Origin: Erythroxylum novogranatense
Lineage: Eukaryota > Streptophyta > Magnoliopsida > Malpighiales > Erythroxylaceae
NCBI GenBank assembly: GCA_029891385.1
Contig: CM057232.1
Coordinates: forward strand, 64,541,824-64,605,823
Length of the DNA: 64,000 nt
Reading direction: 5' to 3'
Made by a program: the position numbers and the translations under genes. The notes under the pieces were generated by a model. That model saw nothing but the letters and a program-made list of their open reading frames with translations. It searched no databases and was not told the origin of the DNA. This document shows positions 34,263-45,150 of the stretch, piece by piece; position 1 is the stretch's first letter; every line of letters begins with the position of its first letter.

Positions 34263-35658
34263 TGTTGATCCGATGGTTAGTCTTTGGGTTATTCCTTTGG
34301 AACCCAAATCAAAAATTTAATTCCAAGGATTGTAATATAGAGTGCAACCTCGAGTCGTCTCACTTAATCGGAACCTAGTGCAAATGATCTAAGCTAGCCT
34401 AATTATCATGAAATGCAAACTAAATTAGTTAGGAGAGGGTTTTGGATCTTTGAGAAAACTCACTAAATTGAGCTAATTGAAAGCAAAGTATATACAAAGA
34501 TATTTTTGGATTTTTTAGAAAGGAATTTGAAACTCAAATGCTGATCAAATATGATAAATCCTTTTGAAAACAAGCTTTGGCTATCATAGTTCAAAACAAA
34601 TCTTTTTGGGAGAAAAAGTCACTAAGTTTTCAAATGATAAACCTTAAAGAACTCTTTAAATCCAAGGTTTTATTCAATGAACTCCATTTCTTAAAACCTT
34701 GTTGAATGCATCTTAGTGTGTGTAATGGGTAAGTTAATGCAAATGGTCAATTAGGATCAAGCATCATCTCAATATCAAACACAACTAGGCAGATAAAAGA
34801 GAATTAACACAATCACCAAAAAGACATATATGGGACTTCATATATTAAAACTCAAAGTTCTACATCAACAGATCCATAACAAAATACATTGTTCAATACT
34901 TGATGAAACTGTAATCAAGAAAATCCAACTGTAGAGCATAAATCCTAACTCAGGAGTTCATAACAATGTAGTTAAACATAAATGAATTATTGCCCTTTGA
35001 AGCCCATCAAACTCAAGCCATCGCTACATCTTCAAGAGGAAATGGTGCTTAACCAAGCATCACTTCGGTACTACTCACAACTATAAATACACCGATAGCA
35101 CCCATGGCAGTAGCAGCAGATGATGAAGATGATGATGAAAAAGGGAATGGATTGATGGATGAAGGTAGAGAGTGAGATAGATGAGAGGTGTATGAGATGA
35201 TCTGAAGTCGGCCCTCTGTGTAATGATATTTTTTGGCTCTAATCTAATTTAACAGGTTTTTAAATATAGGGTCAGTGAGTCAGGTCAAACAACGAGAAAT
35301 TTTTCCAAATATAGTTCAAGTTTTCGGTGGTTCACTACGATGAACTTACCTAAATATAGGGTCGGTGAGTCAAGTCAAACAACGAGAGATTTTTTGATGC
35401 TTCGCCGCGGCGTAATTTTCCTGAAAGGTTTTGTCTCTATGCTGAATCCTTCACCGTGGTGAAAGAATTAATCTTCGTCACAGCAAACTTTTCCCAAAAG
35501 TTCAACCTATATTTCTTGATGTTTCGCCGCGGCGACAAATACTTTATCACGACGAACTTTTCCTATAGTGCTTGCCTCCTGTTGACTTCAATTCAACACA
35601 TTGACTCCCTTCTCCTTAAGGTTCCTACAATCAACAATAACAATTTGCAATATCAATT
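34263..35658 (-). repeat. LTR of D2, left part
   Basis: It starts TGTTGATCCGATGG at 34263 (the LTR 3' end on the minus strand). It contains AACCTCGAGTCGTCTC near 34350, the single copy of the D1 subrepeat, and GC-rich palindromes near 35400-35535. The rest of the LTR is 53771-53955. Between 34263 and 35658 there is no credible gene. Confidence 0.75.
35401..35535. repeat. GC-rich palindromes in the D2 LTR
   Basis: TTCGCCGCGGCG at 35401-35412 and TTCGCCGCGGCGA at 35523-35535, with weaker relatives such as TTCACCGTGGTGAA around 35448. They correspond to 1247-1343 in D1. Confidence 0.75.
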
Positions 35659-35798
35659 TGTTGGACCCCGAACTTTTCTCAGGTTTGTGAATTGTAATTT
35701 GACATTTAACGAGGACATTAAGGTGACTTAGTCATGTGTAAGGGAAGAGAAAATTTATGAGTTTGAATGATTATGTTTAAGGTTTGATGTGAACAATG

Positions 35799-37226
35799 TG
35801 TTGGATCGCGTATGGTCCGAGTATTCACAATACGCTGCGGAAAAGACCATACAAAATTATCACGTATAATCGAAAACACGAGGATTAACGAAAATACCTT
35901 ATTTTTGTGGGTGGATTGCTTCTTTTCGGATTCCAAGACACTGCAAATCGCTAATGCCCTCTACCGGTATCCACACGAGCATGCACGATCCGGGCTGCGG
36001 CTGTAGTGTGCTAGCACATCCTGAAAACCTTTCTGAACGCCGCACGATCTTTCTCCTGGATGGCAACTAGGGTTTCCTGACAATTGTGTCGTTAACCTAA
36101 TGAGACCTAAGCTTCTCTATTTATAGAGAAACCCTAATCCCATTTAGGCCCCATTAAGTTTCGGCCCATTATATCATATATAATAAAAGCCCGACATCTT
36201 AATTCAATCTAGCCCAATAAATATATCTAAATATATTTATTCAATACCTAATAAATTAGGCCCAAGAGAATAAGCCCAGATCACATCGCTCTTTGTGTGC
36301 GACCCTGTAGGCTCATTTGATGTTGGCAATGGGCTTGATTACACTTCAAGGCCCATAAGTCATAAGCGGCCTCTAGCAAGACATTATGACTACCCAAATC
36401 AAATGAGGATCGATAATCCGATTTAACCTGTAACCATGATTATAGGCTCAGTCCTTTTGTAACACGATATTATGATTAATCACAAGGCATGGTACATGTT
36501 AACCTTTGATTAATCATAGTTTCTTGATCCCCAAGTCGACTGATTATAACAAATGACATTGATGACTCCTCATCAATTCATTTGAGCACGGCCATGCATT
36601 TCTTCAGTCACACTTGTCAAGAGGCCCAAATGATATCTCTCTCATTTAAGAGAGGTACAAATCCCATCTACGTCATTCACATCCCTCCCCATGATTCATT
36701 TAGTGTCCAACATAAGACTTTTTGTTATTCGGTTAAAAATAACTTAGTCTAATATCAAAACACTAAATTCCTCATGTAGGGAACCATGATGACTTCAGGT
36801 CAAAGGACTAAAGTCAAACCATATTGAAAATCACTAATGACATGAAACCATGTAGTATTCTCTTTTTTTTGGGTCGGTCCAATATATGTTCTCTAACATA
36901 TATCTATGTTTCTGATTTGATATCTCATATCCATGATCAGTAAAACGTGATCATCAATCAGAACACATACTAGCCTTAATTCATTATTGTTCCACCAATA
37001 ATGATCGACTAGGAACAGTTTAGAATAGTATTATAACACTTATGGTTTTACTATCAAGTCACATACTTGATGACATAAGTTTAATACCATTCATGGAATG
37101 TAAATCGCATTACATAAATGAAATACATGCATATATAAAATGAATACCTCACAATATATTATTAACAAATCATAATGTTAATACATGAATCACAAATGTT
37201 CATTGGCCTAGGGCACACTACTAACA
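35799..37226 (-). repeat. 3' LTR of C
   Basis: On the plus strand it runs TGTTGGATCGCG to CACTACTAACA (1428 bp). It matches 42587-43258 plus 52983-53733. The 5' LTR copy begins TATTGG, a G-to-A change at the terminal dinucleotide. The stretch has no gene; short frames such as 35812-36006 recur in both LTRs. Confidence 0.92.
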
Positions 37227-37240
37227 ATCTCTCACTTGCA
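37227..37240 (-). other. Polypurine tract of C
   Basis: On the minus strand it reads TGCAAGTGAGAGAT, directly before the TG of the 3' LTR. Confidence 0.8.
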
Positions 37241-37294
37241 CTAGGCCCAATTAGTCGATATTTAATACCCATAGACCTCAGATGACTCTCATGT

Positions 37295-37648
37295 TTAGGT
37301 ACATGGAAGAGGCTTAGTAAGTGGATTGGCAATGTTGTCATCTGTGCCCACTCTGCATATCTTCACGTCTCCTCTTGTAATGATCTCTCTAATCAAATGG
37401 AAGCGTCTAAGTATGTGTTTGGATCTATGATGCGAATTTGGTTCCTTAGCCTGTACTATAGCCCCATTATTATCACAATAAAGGTCTATAGGACTTGCAA
37501 TGCTAGGAACAACTCCAAGCTCTGTGATGAACTTCCTGATCCATACAGCTTCCTTAACCGCATCCGAGGCAGCAATGTACTCAGCTTCGGTTGTAGAATC
37601 AACAATGATATCTTGCTTTGAACTTTTCCACTCACTTTGTACCTCCAT
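37295..37648 (-). pseudogene. pol: Copia RNase H of C
   Basis: RNase H removes RNA from the RNA-DNA hybrid during cDNA synthesis. The frame reads WKSSKQDIIVDSTTEAEY, then EAVWIRKFITELG, YCDNNGAI, SKHILRRFHLIREI and NIANPLTKPLP, the standard copia RNase H order with the acidic residues in TEAEY and CDN. The open frame begins at 37648, where it is separated by a frameshift from the preceding RT segment (38032-37649). Confidence 0.88.
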
Positions 37649-39248
37649 TCAAACAGAACACAAAACCCGATTGCGATCTGAATCATCTATGTCGATCGAA
37701 AACCAAAGATCATTGTAACCATTTACAACTAGCTCTCCTTCAAGTCCTCCATAGACTAGGAACATATCCTTAGTTCTTCTCAAGTACTTAAGGATGTTCT
37801 TAACTGCTATCCAGTGACTCTCACCATAATTAGATTGGTATCTACTTGTTATGCTCAAAGCATATGAGACATCTGGTTGAGTACATAACATGGCATACAT
37901 GATAGATCCAATTGCAGATGCATATGGAATCTTACTCATGCGCTCAAGCTCCTTATCTAAAGTAAGACAATCCTTCTTAGATAGCTTGATTCCATGTGAC
38001 ATAGGCAAGAATCCTCTCTTGGAATCTTGCATACTGAACCTTTCAAGACCTTATCTATGTATGTACTCTGACTTAGACCTATAAGCTTTCTTGATCTATC
38101 TCTATAGATCTTAATACCTAAAATATAGGCAGCCTCACCTAAGTCTTTCATTGAGAAACGTTTCCTTAACCAAATCTTGACACTCAGAAGATCGGAATAT
38201 CGTTTCCAATGAGCAATATGTCATCAACATATAAAGCTAAAAGACAACAAAGACTCCCACTAACCTTTTGTAAACACAAGGTTCATTTTCATTCTTGATG
38301 AATCCAAACTCTTTGACAACTTCATCAAAACGAAGATTCCAACTTCTTGATGCTTGCTTCAATCCATAAATGGATCTTTGAAGCTTGCACCTTTCCTAAT
38401 TCTTAGGATGGACAAAACCCTCAGGCTGTATCATATATACGTCCTCAAGTAAGTTTCCATTAAGGAAAGCTATTTTGACATCCATTTTCCATATCTCATA
38501 ATCGTAGTATGCAGCTATGGCAATAAGAATTCTAATGGATTTGATCATGACCACTGGAGAAAATGTCTCATCATAATCAATTTCATGAACTTGTCGATAA
38601 CCTTTAGCAACAAGCCTTGCTTTATAAGTGTGCACATTTCCATCCATGTCGAGTTTCTTTTTGAAAATCCATTTGCATCCAATGGTCTTCAAGCCATCAG
38701 ACGGATTAATCAAAGTCCAAACTTGATTATCATACATGGATTGCATCTCTGCTTTCATGACTTCTAACCATTTAACAGATTCTGGACTTTCCATAGCTTC
38801 TTGATAGGTTGTGGGCTCATTATGATCGATGAGCATCACATTATCATCATCAGTAACGAGAAATCCATATTTCTCGGGTTCATGACGAATCCTATCAGAT
38901 CTACGTAGGCCTTGTGTTGTTGAAGACGCCATCAACAACTTATGAGCTCGCTTCAATCTCCTTTTCGAGCTTAATGTCATTTTGTGAAACTTGAATTTCT
39001 TCAGTTGTACTTTGCTCCCATGCTTCCTTTGGAAACAAATTCTTCTCTGAAGAAACCATTTCGAGCAATAAACACTTTGTTCTCGATGGGATGTAAAAGT
39101 AATATCCTTTAGTTTCCTTAGGATATCCCACAAAATAACATTTTTCAGATTTGGGTGTCAATTTGTCAGCAATTGGACGCTTCACATAAGCCTCACAACC
39201 CCAAATCTTTTGAAAAGATAAATTGGGACGCTTCGGTCCATATCTCAT
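37649..39248 (-). pseudogene. pol: Copia reverse transcriptase of C
   Basis: It begins with the post-integrase linker (WGCEAYVKRP, KCYFVGYPKETKGY), then a frame from 39133 to 38396 with GCKWIFKKKLDMDG, YKARLVAKGYRQ, DYDETFSPV and [20 protein letters not shown]. The catalytic YVDD is readable at 38231 downward. Then come MKDLGEAAYILGIKIYRDRS and SIMYAMLCTQPDVSYALS to KNILKYLRRTKD. At least three frameshifts separate these blocks. It copies the element RNA into DNA in working relatives. Confidence 0.87.
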
Positions 39249-39374
39249 AAGGTGTCTTTTCTGACCTTTGAAGGAATACGGTTCAATATGAATCTGCGGT
39301 TTCTAAAGCATAGCCCCGTATGATTTTGGAAGATCGGTTTGACTCATCATTGATCGAACCATATCTAATAGAGT

Positions 39375-39970
39375 TCAATTTCTCCTTCGAAACACCATTC
39401 CATTGAGGAGTTCTGGAGGAGTCAATTGTGAAACGATTCCACAATCCTTAAGATAATCATCAAACTCTTGGCTTAAATATTCACCTCCTCGATCGATCAA
39501 GGATTTTAATATTCTTGCCAGTTGATTTTGTACTTCATTCTTATATTCTTTGAACTTTTCAAAAGATTCAGATTTGTACTTCATTAAATAGAGATACCCA
39601 TATCTACTGAAGTCATCTGTAAAAGTAATGAAATACAAATAACCTCCTCTTGCTGATATGCTAAAACGACCGCATACATCGGTATGTATAAGGCCCAATA
39701 GCTCATTGGCCCTTTCCCCTTTACCTGTGAAGGCGACCTTTGTCATCTTACCCAGTAAACAAGAATCACACGTGTCAAAAGATTCAAAAGAATCAATGAA
39801 TCCATCTTGATGGAGTTTTGAAATGCGTTTTTCATTTACGTGGCCAAAGCGACAATGCTAGAGATAGGTTGGGTTCAAATCGTTAGATTTAAACTTCTTG
39901 GTATTTATGTTATAAATGGGCTCATTTGTAACAAACTCAGTGTCTAGAGTATAAATGCCATTTAATTGAC
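39375..39970 (-). pseudogene. pol: Copia integrase of C
   Basis: The pre-integrase zinc site (HCRFGHVNEKR, then CDSCLLGKMTK, about 39866-39740) is followed by the core: LLGLIHTDVCGRFSISARGG (first Asp) and a second-Asp block altered to SLIDRGGEY by a local indel. The third motif (GVSERRN in related copies) is shifted out of frame near 39390. It is probably inactive as written. Confidence 0.84.
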
Positions 39971-39971
39971 G

Positions 39972-40200
39972 CTATGATGCCATATAAAATGTCATTCTTA
40001 TAAATGGAAATACTTCTATTCTCAATAAAAATTTAAATCCATCATTCTCTAAACAAGCAAAAGAAATAATGTTCCTACTCATAAGGTACATAATAACAAT
40101 TCTTGAGTTCCAAAATGAGCCCATGGGCAAAATAAGATCATAAGTCCCTAAGGATAAAGCAAGAACTCTTGCTCCATTTCCCACGACAAAGTCGATCTCA
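39972..40200 (-). pseudogene. Copia C region between protease and integrase
   Basis: The frame GNGARVLALSLGTYDLILPM to the ENDGFKF block matches H at 48195-48370, with one shift. It links protease and the pre-integrase domain. Confidence 0.75.
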
Positions 40201-40231
40201 CGGACATCAATCTTCTAGTCCTTCTTAGACT

Positions 40232-40624
40232 TTACACATTAGTACAAATGTGAGTTGCAGCTCCGGTATCTAATACCCAAGATGCAGAAGGAGTAAAATT
40301 GATTTCTATAACAAACATACCTGAAGAAATTGTCGTACTATTCTTCTTCTCTTTCAGCTCTTCCAAATAGAGTTTGCAGTTCCTTTTCCAATGACCAGGT
40401 TCATTGCAATGGAAGCAAACTCCCTCCTTGGGTGCTTTAGTCTTAGCTTTGGGCTTGGACTTAGGTACTTTACCTTTGTCCTTTGCTGTGCCCTTCTTCT
40501 TGAAAGCCTTTCTTTCTTGCTTGAGAACAATTCTCGAGTTCCTATACCAATCTAGGAAATTTGTTCCACTAAATTTTCTTTCTAAGATAGATCGCATAGA
40601 CGGGTTTGTGGATGGAGTAGTCAT
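40232..40624 (-). pseudogene. gag: Gag-protease start of C with in-frame gag deletion
   Basis: The 130-codon frame starts MTTPSTNPSMRSILERKFSG and NFLDWYRNSRIVLKQ, matching the first 36 or so residues of H gag. It then jumps straight to the lysine-rich tail (KKKGTAKDKGKVPKSKPKAK) and the zinc knuckle CFHCNEPGHWKRNC. It continues into the protease start WVLDTGAATHI. About 170 residues, the capsid-like middle, are absent without a frame break. An element like this would need Gag from another copy. Confidence 0.85.
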
Positions 40625-41176
40625 AATCTACAAAATTATGCAATAAGGGTCAACATTCTTATTATTATGAGGTATTAGCTCCCACTCAAATAAATAACCC
40701 TCAATTGAAAAATGGGAGAAACAAGATCCATATTTCACTAAGTCCTAAGAAAGCTTTGGCTTAACACTCAAAACTTAGTTATTTAGGTAGAAAACTCTTT
40801 TCAATTACATCACATGTAACTCTTGATGGGCTTATGTTAAAATACATCTTATGTACTGCATGTATGTAAAAACCCAATCTTATGCCCTAAGCCCAAAACC
40901 GTTTTGATAGCTTAGTTAAGTTTAACCATACTTTACCTATGAATAACACCATTATTCAAATGTCTTCCCTAGATAATCCCCACATGCCTTGCTTTGGCAA
41001 AAACCCACATAAGGATGAGCTAGAGATAAACATTGGTAAAGATTTATGGAAGGCATGTAAACTTAAAATTACGATGAGGGTCGTTCTTAGAAGGTTATTA
41101 ATCCTTATAAAGAATTATGGAAGATTACAAAACGCTTGTTATAACCTTGGCTTGATTCTATTTGTTGATTTGAAAA

Positions 41177-41490
41177 TTTAACTTAATAATTCAACTCTTT
41201 AAAAATTAAATTAAATAAAAAACGCTTCCTAATAAATAATCCTTTGAAAACAATTTTTCAAATTTTAATAAAACAACTTTATTATTATTAGGAGTATTTA
41301 TTAATTTAATCTCTATTAAATTAATAAAGAGAAATTTAATAATTTAACTCTTGAAAAATTAAATTAAATTCCAAAACCCTTTCATAATAAATAATCCTTT
41401 GAAAACAATTTTCAAATTTTAATAAAACACCTTTTATTATTATTAGGATTATTATTAATTTAATCTCTATTAAAATAATAAAAGAGAAAT
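41177..41490. repeat. Tandem duplication of about 157 bp in the C leader
   Basis: Two units share AATAAATAATCCTTTGAAAA, AATTTTAATAAAACA, TTATTATTATTAGGA and TTAATTTAATCTCTATTAAA in order, the first from about 41177 and the second from about 41336. It is AT-rich. Confidence 0.75.
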
Positions 41491-41529
41491 TAGGGTTTTA
41501 AAAAATTTAAAAAATAATAATAATAAAAG

Positions 41530-41890
41530 GGGGAGGGGCGTGCAGCTGCGTGCGTGCACGCGCCGCACAATCGGCATGCGTGGAACGTGGCCACGCCCCT
41601 GGCAGACGCGGGCGCGTGTCCCACACGCGCCCGTCGTCTTCTCCAACACGCCCGTCCTCTCTCTTCTGGTTTTTCCTCCTTTTCTTCTGGATCTTGCTTC
41701 CACAACCACGTCAAGCAACCGTCGAATCTCCAAGGGAAAAACGAACCTTCAACCGTGGGTCTCCACCCGACGGTTCTCGTAGCTTTTGGCATCACCGGAG
41801 ACGCCACCAACGCTGGCGATAGTGGTGTCACCGGAGACACCAATAGATGGCGTCGCACACGGTGGGTCGTCATCGATGGGCGATAATCAC
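41530..41890. other. GC-rich island in the C leader, open on both strands
   Basis: About 360 bp is rich in CGCG and ACACGCGCC motifs, in sharp contrast to flanks that are nearly all A/T. Frames are open on both strands (minus 41490-41894, 134 codons; plus 41554-41886, 110 codons), as expected when GC-rich DNA has few stops. Translations are rich in Arg, Ala and Pro and resemble nothing I know. Two direct repeats of CACCGGAGAC sit near 41792 and 41830. It may be captured host DNA or a structured RNA segment. Confidence 0.55.
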
Positions 41891-42306
41891 CCATTATCGC
41901 CTATCAGTTGTGTTCTTTCTCAACACAAAATGGGAAAAACGCAACTCATCGATGCCCAGAAAAAACGCAGATACAAGGGAGAATGAAAACGCAATTTACC
42001 CAAAAAATTGCAAACCCAAGGGAGAAGGAGAAACAAAATAGCAGTACTCATAATCCACAAATCAGAAACCATAAAGCCAGAAATCCGAGTATATGATTTA
42101 ACCGTAAACATAAGAAATCACATAAGCCAAACAGGGTTAGGAAAATTAATAAACCCTAAACATTTGATTTCCAGATCTAAAGGCTTAAAACTCAAAACAT
42201 ATACACAGAGGCAAAACATGGCTTCGGATAAACGCATAAAACCCTTTATGCTTTTGTAGATTTCGGGATTCAAAATAAGGAACATGCGTCAAAACATGGG
42301 TGCGTA

Positions 42307-42490
42307 GGAAACAATTTCCAGAAGGAACAAAGTATATACAAATAGGTAGGAAACAATTTCCAGCATTAACGAGTCATTGCAAATAGACTGGAAACAATTT
42401 CCAGAACACTACATGCATAAAGCAGAAACAATTTTAATCCTTCGAGAAACAATTTCCAAACTCGATAAACATAAAACGGAAACGATTTCT
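42307..42490. repeat. Hairpin cluster GGAAACAATTTCC in the C leader
   Basis: Copies: GGAAA-CAA-TTTCC at 42307-42319 and 42349-42361, the extended CTGGAAA-CAA-TTTCCAG at 42388-42404, then weaker AGAAACAATTTTA (42424), AGAAACAATTTCC (42445) and GGAAACGATTTCT (42478). The stem is 5-7 bp and the loop 3 nt. Starts are about 21, 33 or 42 bp apart. Confidence 0.85.
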
Positions 42491-42572
42491 GATATTTTTT
42501 CGTGTTCCGAAGCATCAAACACAAATCAACAATCATAATCAAGCCTCTAATCCAAGATTAACGATTAAACCT

Positions 42573-42585
42573 GGCTTTGATACCA
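42573..42585 (-). other. Primer binding site of C
   Basis: On the minus strand it reads TGGTATCAAAGCC, close to the initiator-Met tRNA site (TGGTATCAGAGC) with G to A, one base from the 5' LTR. Confidence 0.85.
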
Positions 42586-42586
42586 C

Positions 42587-43258
42587 TATTGGATCGCGTA
42601 TGGTCCGAGTATTCACAATACGCTGCGGAAAAGACCATACAAAATTATCACGTATAATCGAAAACATGAGGATTAATGAAAATACCTTATTTTCGTGGGT
42701 GGATTGCTTCTTTTCTGATTCCAAGACACTGCAAATCGCTAATGCCCTCTACCGGTATCCACACGAGCATGCACGATTCGGGCTGCGGCTGTAGTGTGCT
42801 AGCACGTCCTGAAAACCTTTCTGAATGCCGCACGATCTTTCTCCTGGATGGCGGCTAGGGTTTCCTGACAATTGTGTCGTTAACCTAATGAGACCTAAGC
42901 TTCTCTATTTATAGAGAAACCCTAATCCCATTTAGGCCCCATTAAGTTTCGACCCATTATATCATATATAATAAAAGCACGACATCTTAATTCAATCTAG
43001 CCCAATAAATATATCTAAATATATTTATTCAATACCTAATAAATTAGGCCCAAGAGAATAAGCCCAGATCACATCGCTCTTTGTGTGCGACCCTGTAGGC
43101 TCATTTGATGTTGGCAATGGGCTTGATTACACTTCAAGGCCCATAAGTCATAAGCGGCCTCTAGCAACACATTATGACTACCCAAATCAAATGAGGATCG
43201 ATAATCCGATTTAACCTGTAACCATGATTATAGGCTCAGTCCTTTTGTAACACGATAT
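42587..43258 (-). repeat. 5' LTR of C, inner part
   Basis: It aligns with 35799-36475 and is cut by H after GATAT (43254-43258). The other part is 52983-53733. Confidence 0.9.
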
Positions 43259-43273
43259 TGTTAGAGTAGTGCC

Positions 43274-43293
43274 CTAAAGGCAATCGCCTTTAG
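43274..43293 (+). repeat. Hairpin near the H LTR terminus
   Basis: CTAAAGGC-AATC-GCCTTTAG forms an 8-bp stem with a 4-nt loop 15 bases from the LTR start. G has CTAAAGG/CCTTTAG at the same place (29996 on), so the pairing is kept although the bases differ. Confidence 0.7.
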
Positions 43294-44523
43294 CGCATTT
43301 TGTACAAATTTGTATACAGTCTTTATGAATAAATAAAGAAAGGCATATTCATTAATTTGTTGTTCATTATTTATGAACTGATATAGATCTGTAATCAAAT
43401 TAATGAAGTCCATGATATATGACATAGCATGAAGGAAATTATGATGTGATCATACTACTGAGATTCCTATCATGTGCAATTATGTCATTATCTAAATTAT
43501 CCTAGTTATAGGACTCATGAGACCGACATCGGTAATCCGGAAGACTAGCACATCTCATACTCCTTGATTTGATCAAGCAGTGGATCTTAGAAACTGTAAA
43601 TATGAGATATTTAGGGTTGAGATGTGGATGCTTACTAGAGGTAGTAAGTACATTGGATGACCTGCCATGAGATCATCACATGGATGTCCTATTCTAATGT
43701 CAGTGATAATCTCATCATAGTAATGGTGCAAGTATCCTTAGACTTGAGGTGCTCAAGGATATCTTGAATCTTGATTACGTGCTTTGACTCCATTCCTTGT
43801 TGCCTTACGAGAGTCGCTCATAGGGTGGTGCTTGGAGTGCAGTTTGAGGTATTCGAAGGTAATTGAGTAGCCAATAGAGGATTCACCACTTCTGTGATAG
43901 CAGAAGATGATACCCATGGCCTCTTGTCAGGGTCATTACTTAGAAATCTCTGGCCGGAGTATGTATGTCGTGAAGAGTGTCTTGATGACATATAAAGTAA
44001 TGAGTCCCGTGACAAGAACTGAAATCACTGACTAGATTTGGCGTAGTCGATCTAGTAAGAGTTGACACATTGCCCATACTCATAACCAAGTGGGGTATAG
44101 CATGGTGAAAGGACGAATTGCACAAGAATTGTCTATGGAAAGGTTAAGTGATATGGTCCATGATGAATATATATTCATTCGTCAAACCAATTACTTTCCG
44201 GTCGGTTGGGGTCGTGATGTGTTGCTAGATATCGCCATGACTTGCTTAGATTAAGTGTTAATCTAAGTGGCCAACATAACCGGGAACCTAATTGGTCACA
44301 CGCATAAGAGTGTCTCGGAGAATTTGTAAAATAGTTTTAGATAGAGTTCCAATAAATGGAGAGCAAAAGGATTAAATGGATCCCGATGAGATCGAGATAT
44401 GTCCCGATGAGATCGCGACATCGATATTGCTGAAAAAAGTTTTCGGTGGTTAAAATTTTCGGTGGTTTTTCCATGCCGGGGCCCGGTAGGATCGACCCCA
44501 GTGTGACTGGACCACTTTAGCAA

Positions 44524-44582
44524 TTATATATATATATATATAATTAATTAATTAAAGAATTAATTAATTAATATATATATAT
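44524..44582 (+). promoter_or_regulatory. Likely TATA region of the H LTR
   Basis: An alternating run of TATATATATA, TTAATTAATTAA and TATATATATA lies two thirds into the LTR and ends about 550 bp before the LTR end. The same run is in the 3' LTR (52381-52435) and both G LTRs. Its position, ahead of a GC-richer, pyrimidine-rich stretch, suits a pol II promoter. The exact start site cannot be told from sequence. Confidence 0.45.
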
Positions 44583-45138
44583 GCTTGTAACGTGGAGGAA
44601 GGAGGGGAGAAGCTTCCTTTAACTTTGATGACTCATCCTTTAACATTTAATGCCTTTAAATGTTAAAGACAAGTGTACTAAAGGACAAAAGCTAATGAAA
44701 ATGGATGATGGTCGTATAAGACTAGTGGCCTTGATAAAGAAGAAAGGTTTTCTACACTTGTTGAGATAGATCATCGTGGATTGAAAAGAGGAAGTAAGGT
44801 TTTTGAAAAAAACCTAAGTCTTCATCTTCTCCATCGATTCTTCACTTTCTCCTCCAAGTTTTTCATCCTCCATCTTCATTGATTCAAGCTCTCCATAGAA
44901 CAAAGGTAAGATCTAGCAGTCTTTAATTTGTTCTAGCTATTCCCGGGTCAAAGGGTTTGTCCCGGTTAGGTTCTCCGATCTCTGCGTGGATACCGTTAGA
45001 GACGGTCTCCTTTGGTCGTTCGGTTTGAGTTTGTTATATATATACACATGGATCCTGGCTTTCGGGAAGGTCCCGGAACACAAATTTTTGTTTTTCACAC
45101 TGTGGGCATGTGATGCTCACACCGGGATTTTCCTACAG

Positions 45139-45150
45139 TGGTATCAGAGA
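45139..45150 (+). other. Primer binding site of H
   Basis: TGGTATCAGAGA lies one base after the 5' LTR, matching the initiator-Met tRNA site in 11 of 12 positions. Confidence 0.88.

Larger units (their letters stand above)
40625..42572 (-). other. Untranslated leader of C
   Basis: It lies between the primer site and gag. The gag-near half is AT-rich with a tandem duplication. A GC-rich island lies at 41530-41890 and a palindrome cluster at 42307-42490. No conserved protein is recognised. Confidence 0.75.
43259..45137 (+). repeat. 5' LTR of H
   Basis: It is 1879 bp, TGTTAGAGTAGTGCCC to TTTTCCTACA. It contains a terminal hairpin and a likely promoter region near 44524-44582. Pyrimidine-rich and TCTTC-rich sequence follows (44820-44900), then the conserved 3' end. 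Confidence 0.92.

Noticed and set aside
41490..41894. 134-codon minus-strand frame as a real gene
   Set aside because: A GC-rich island opens frames on both strands at once; there is no homologue I recognise and it lies in the C untranslated leader.
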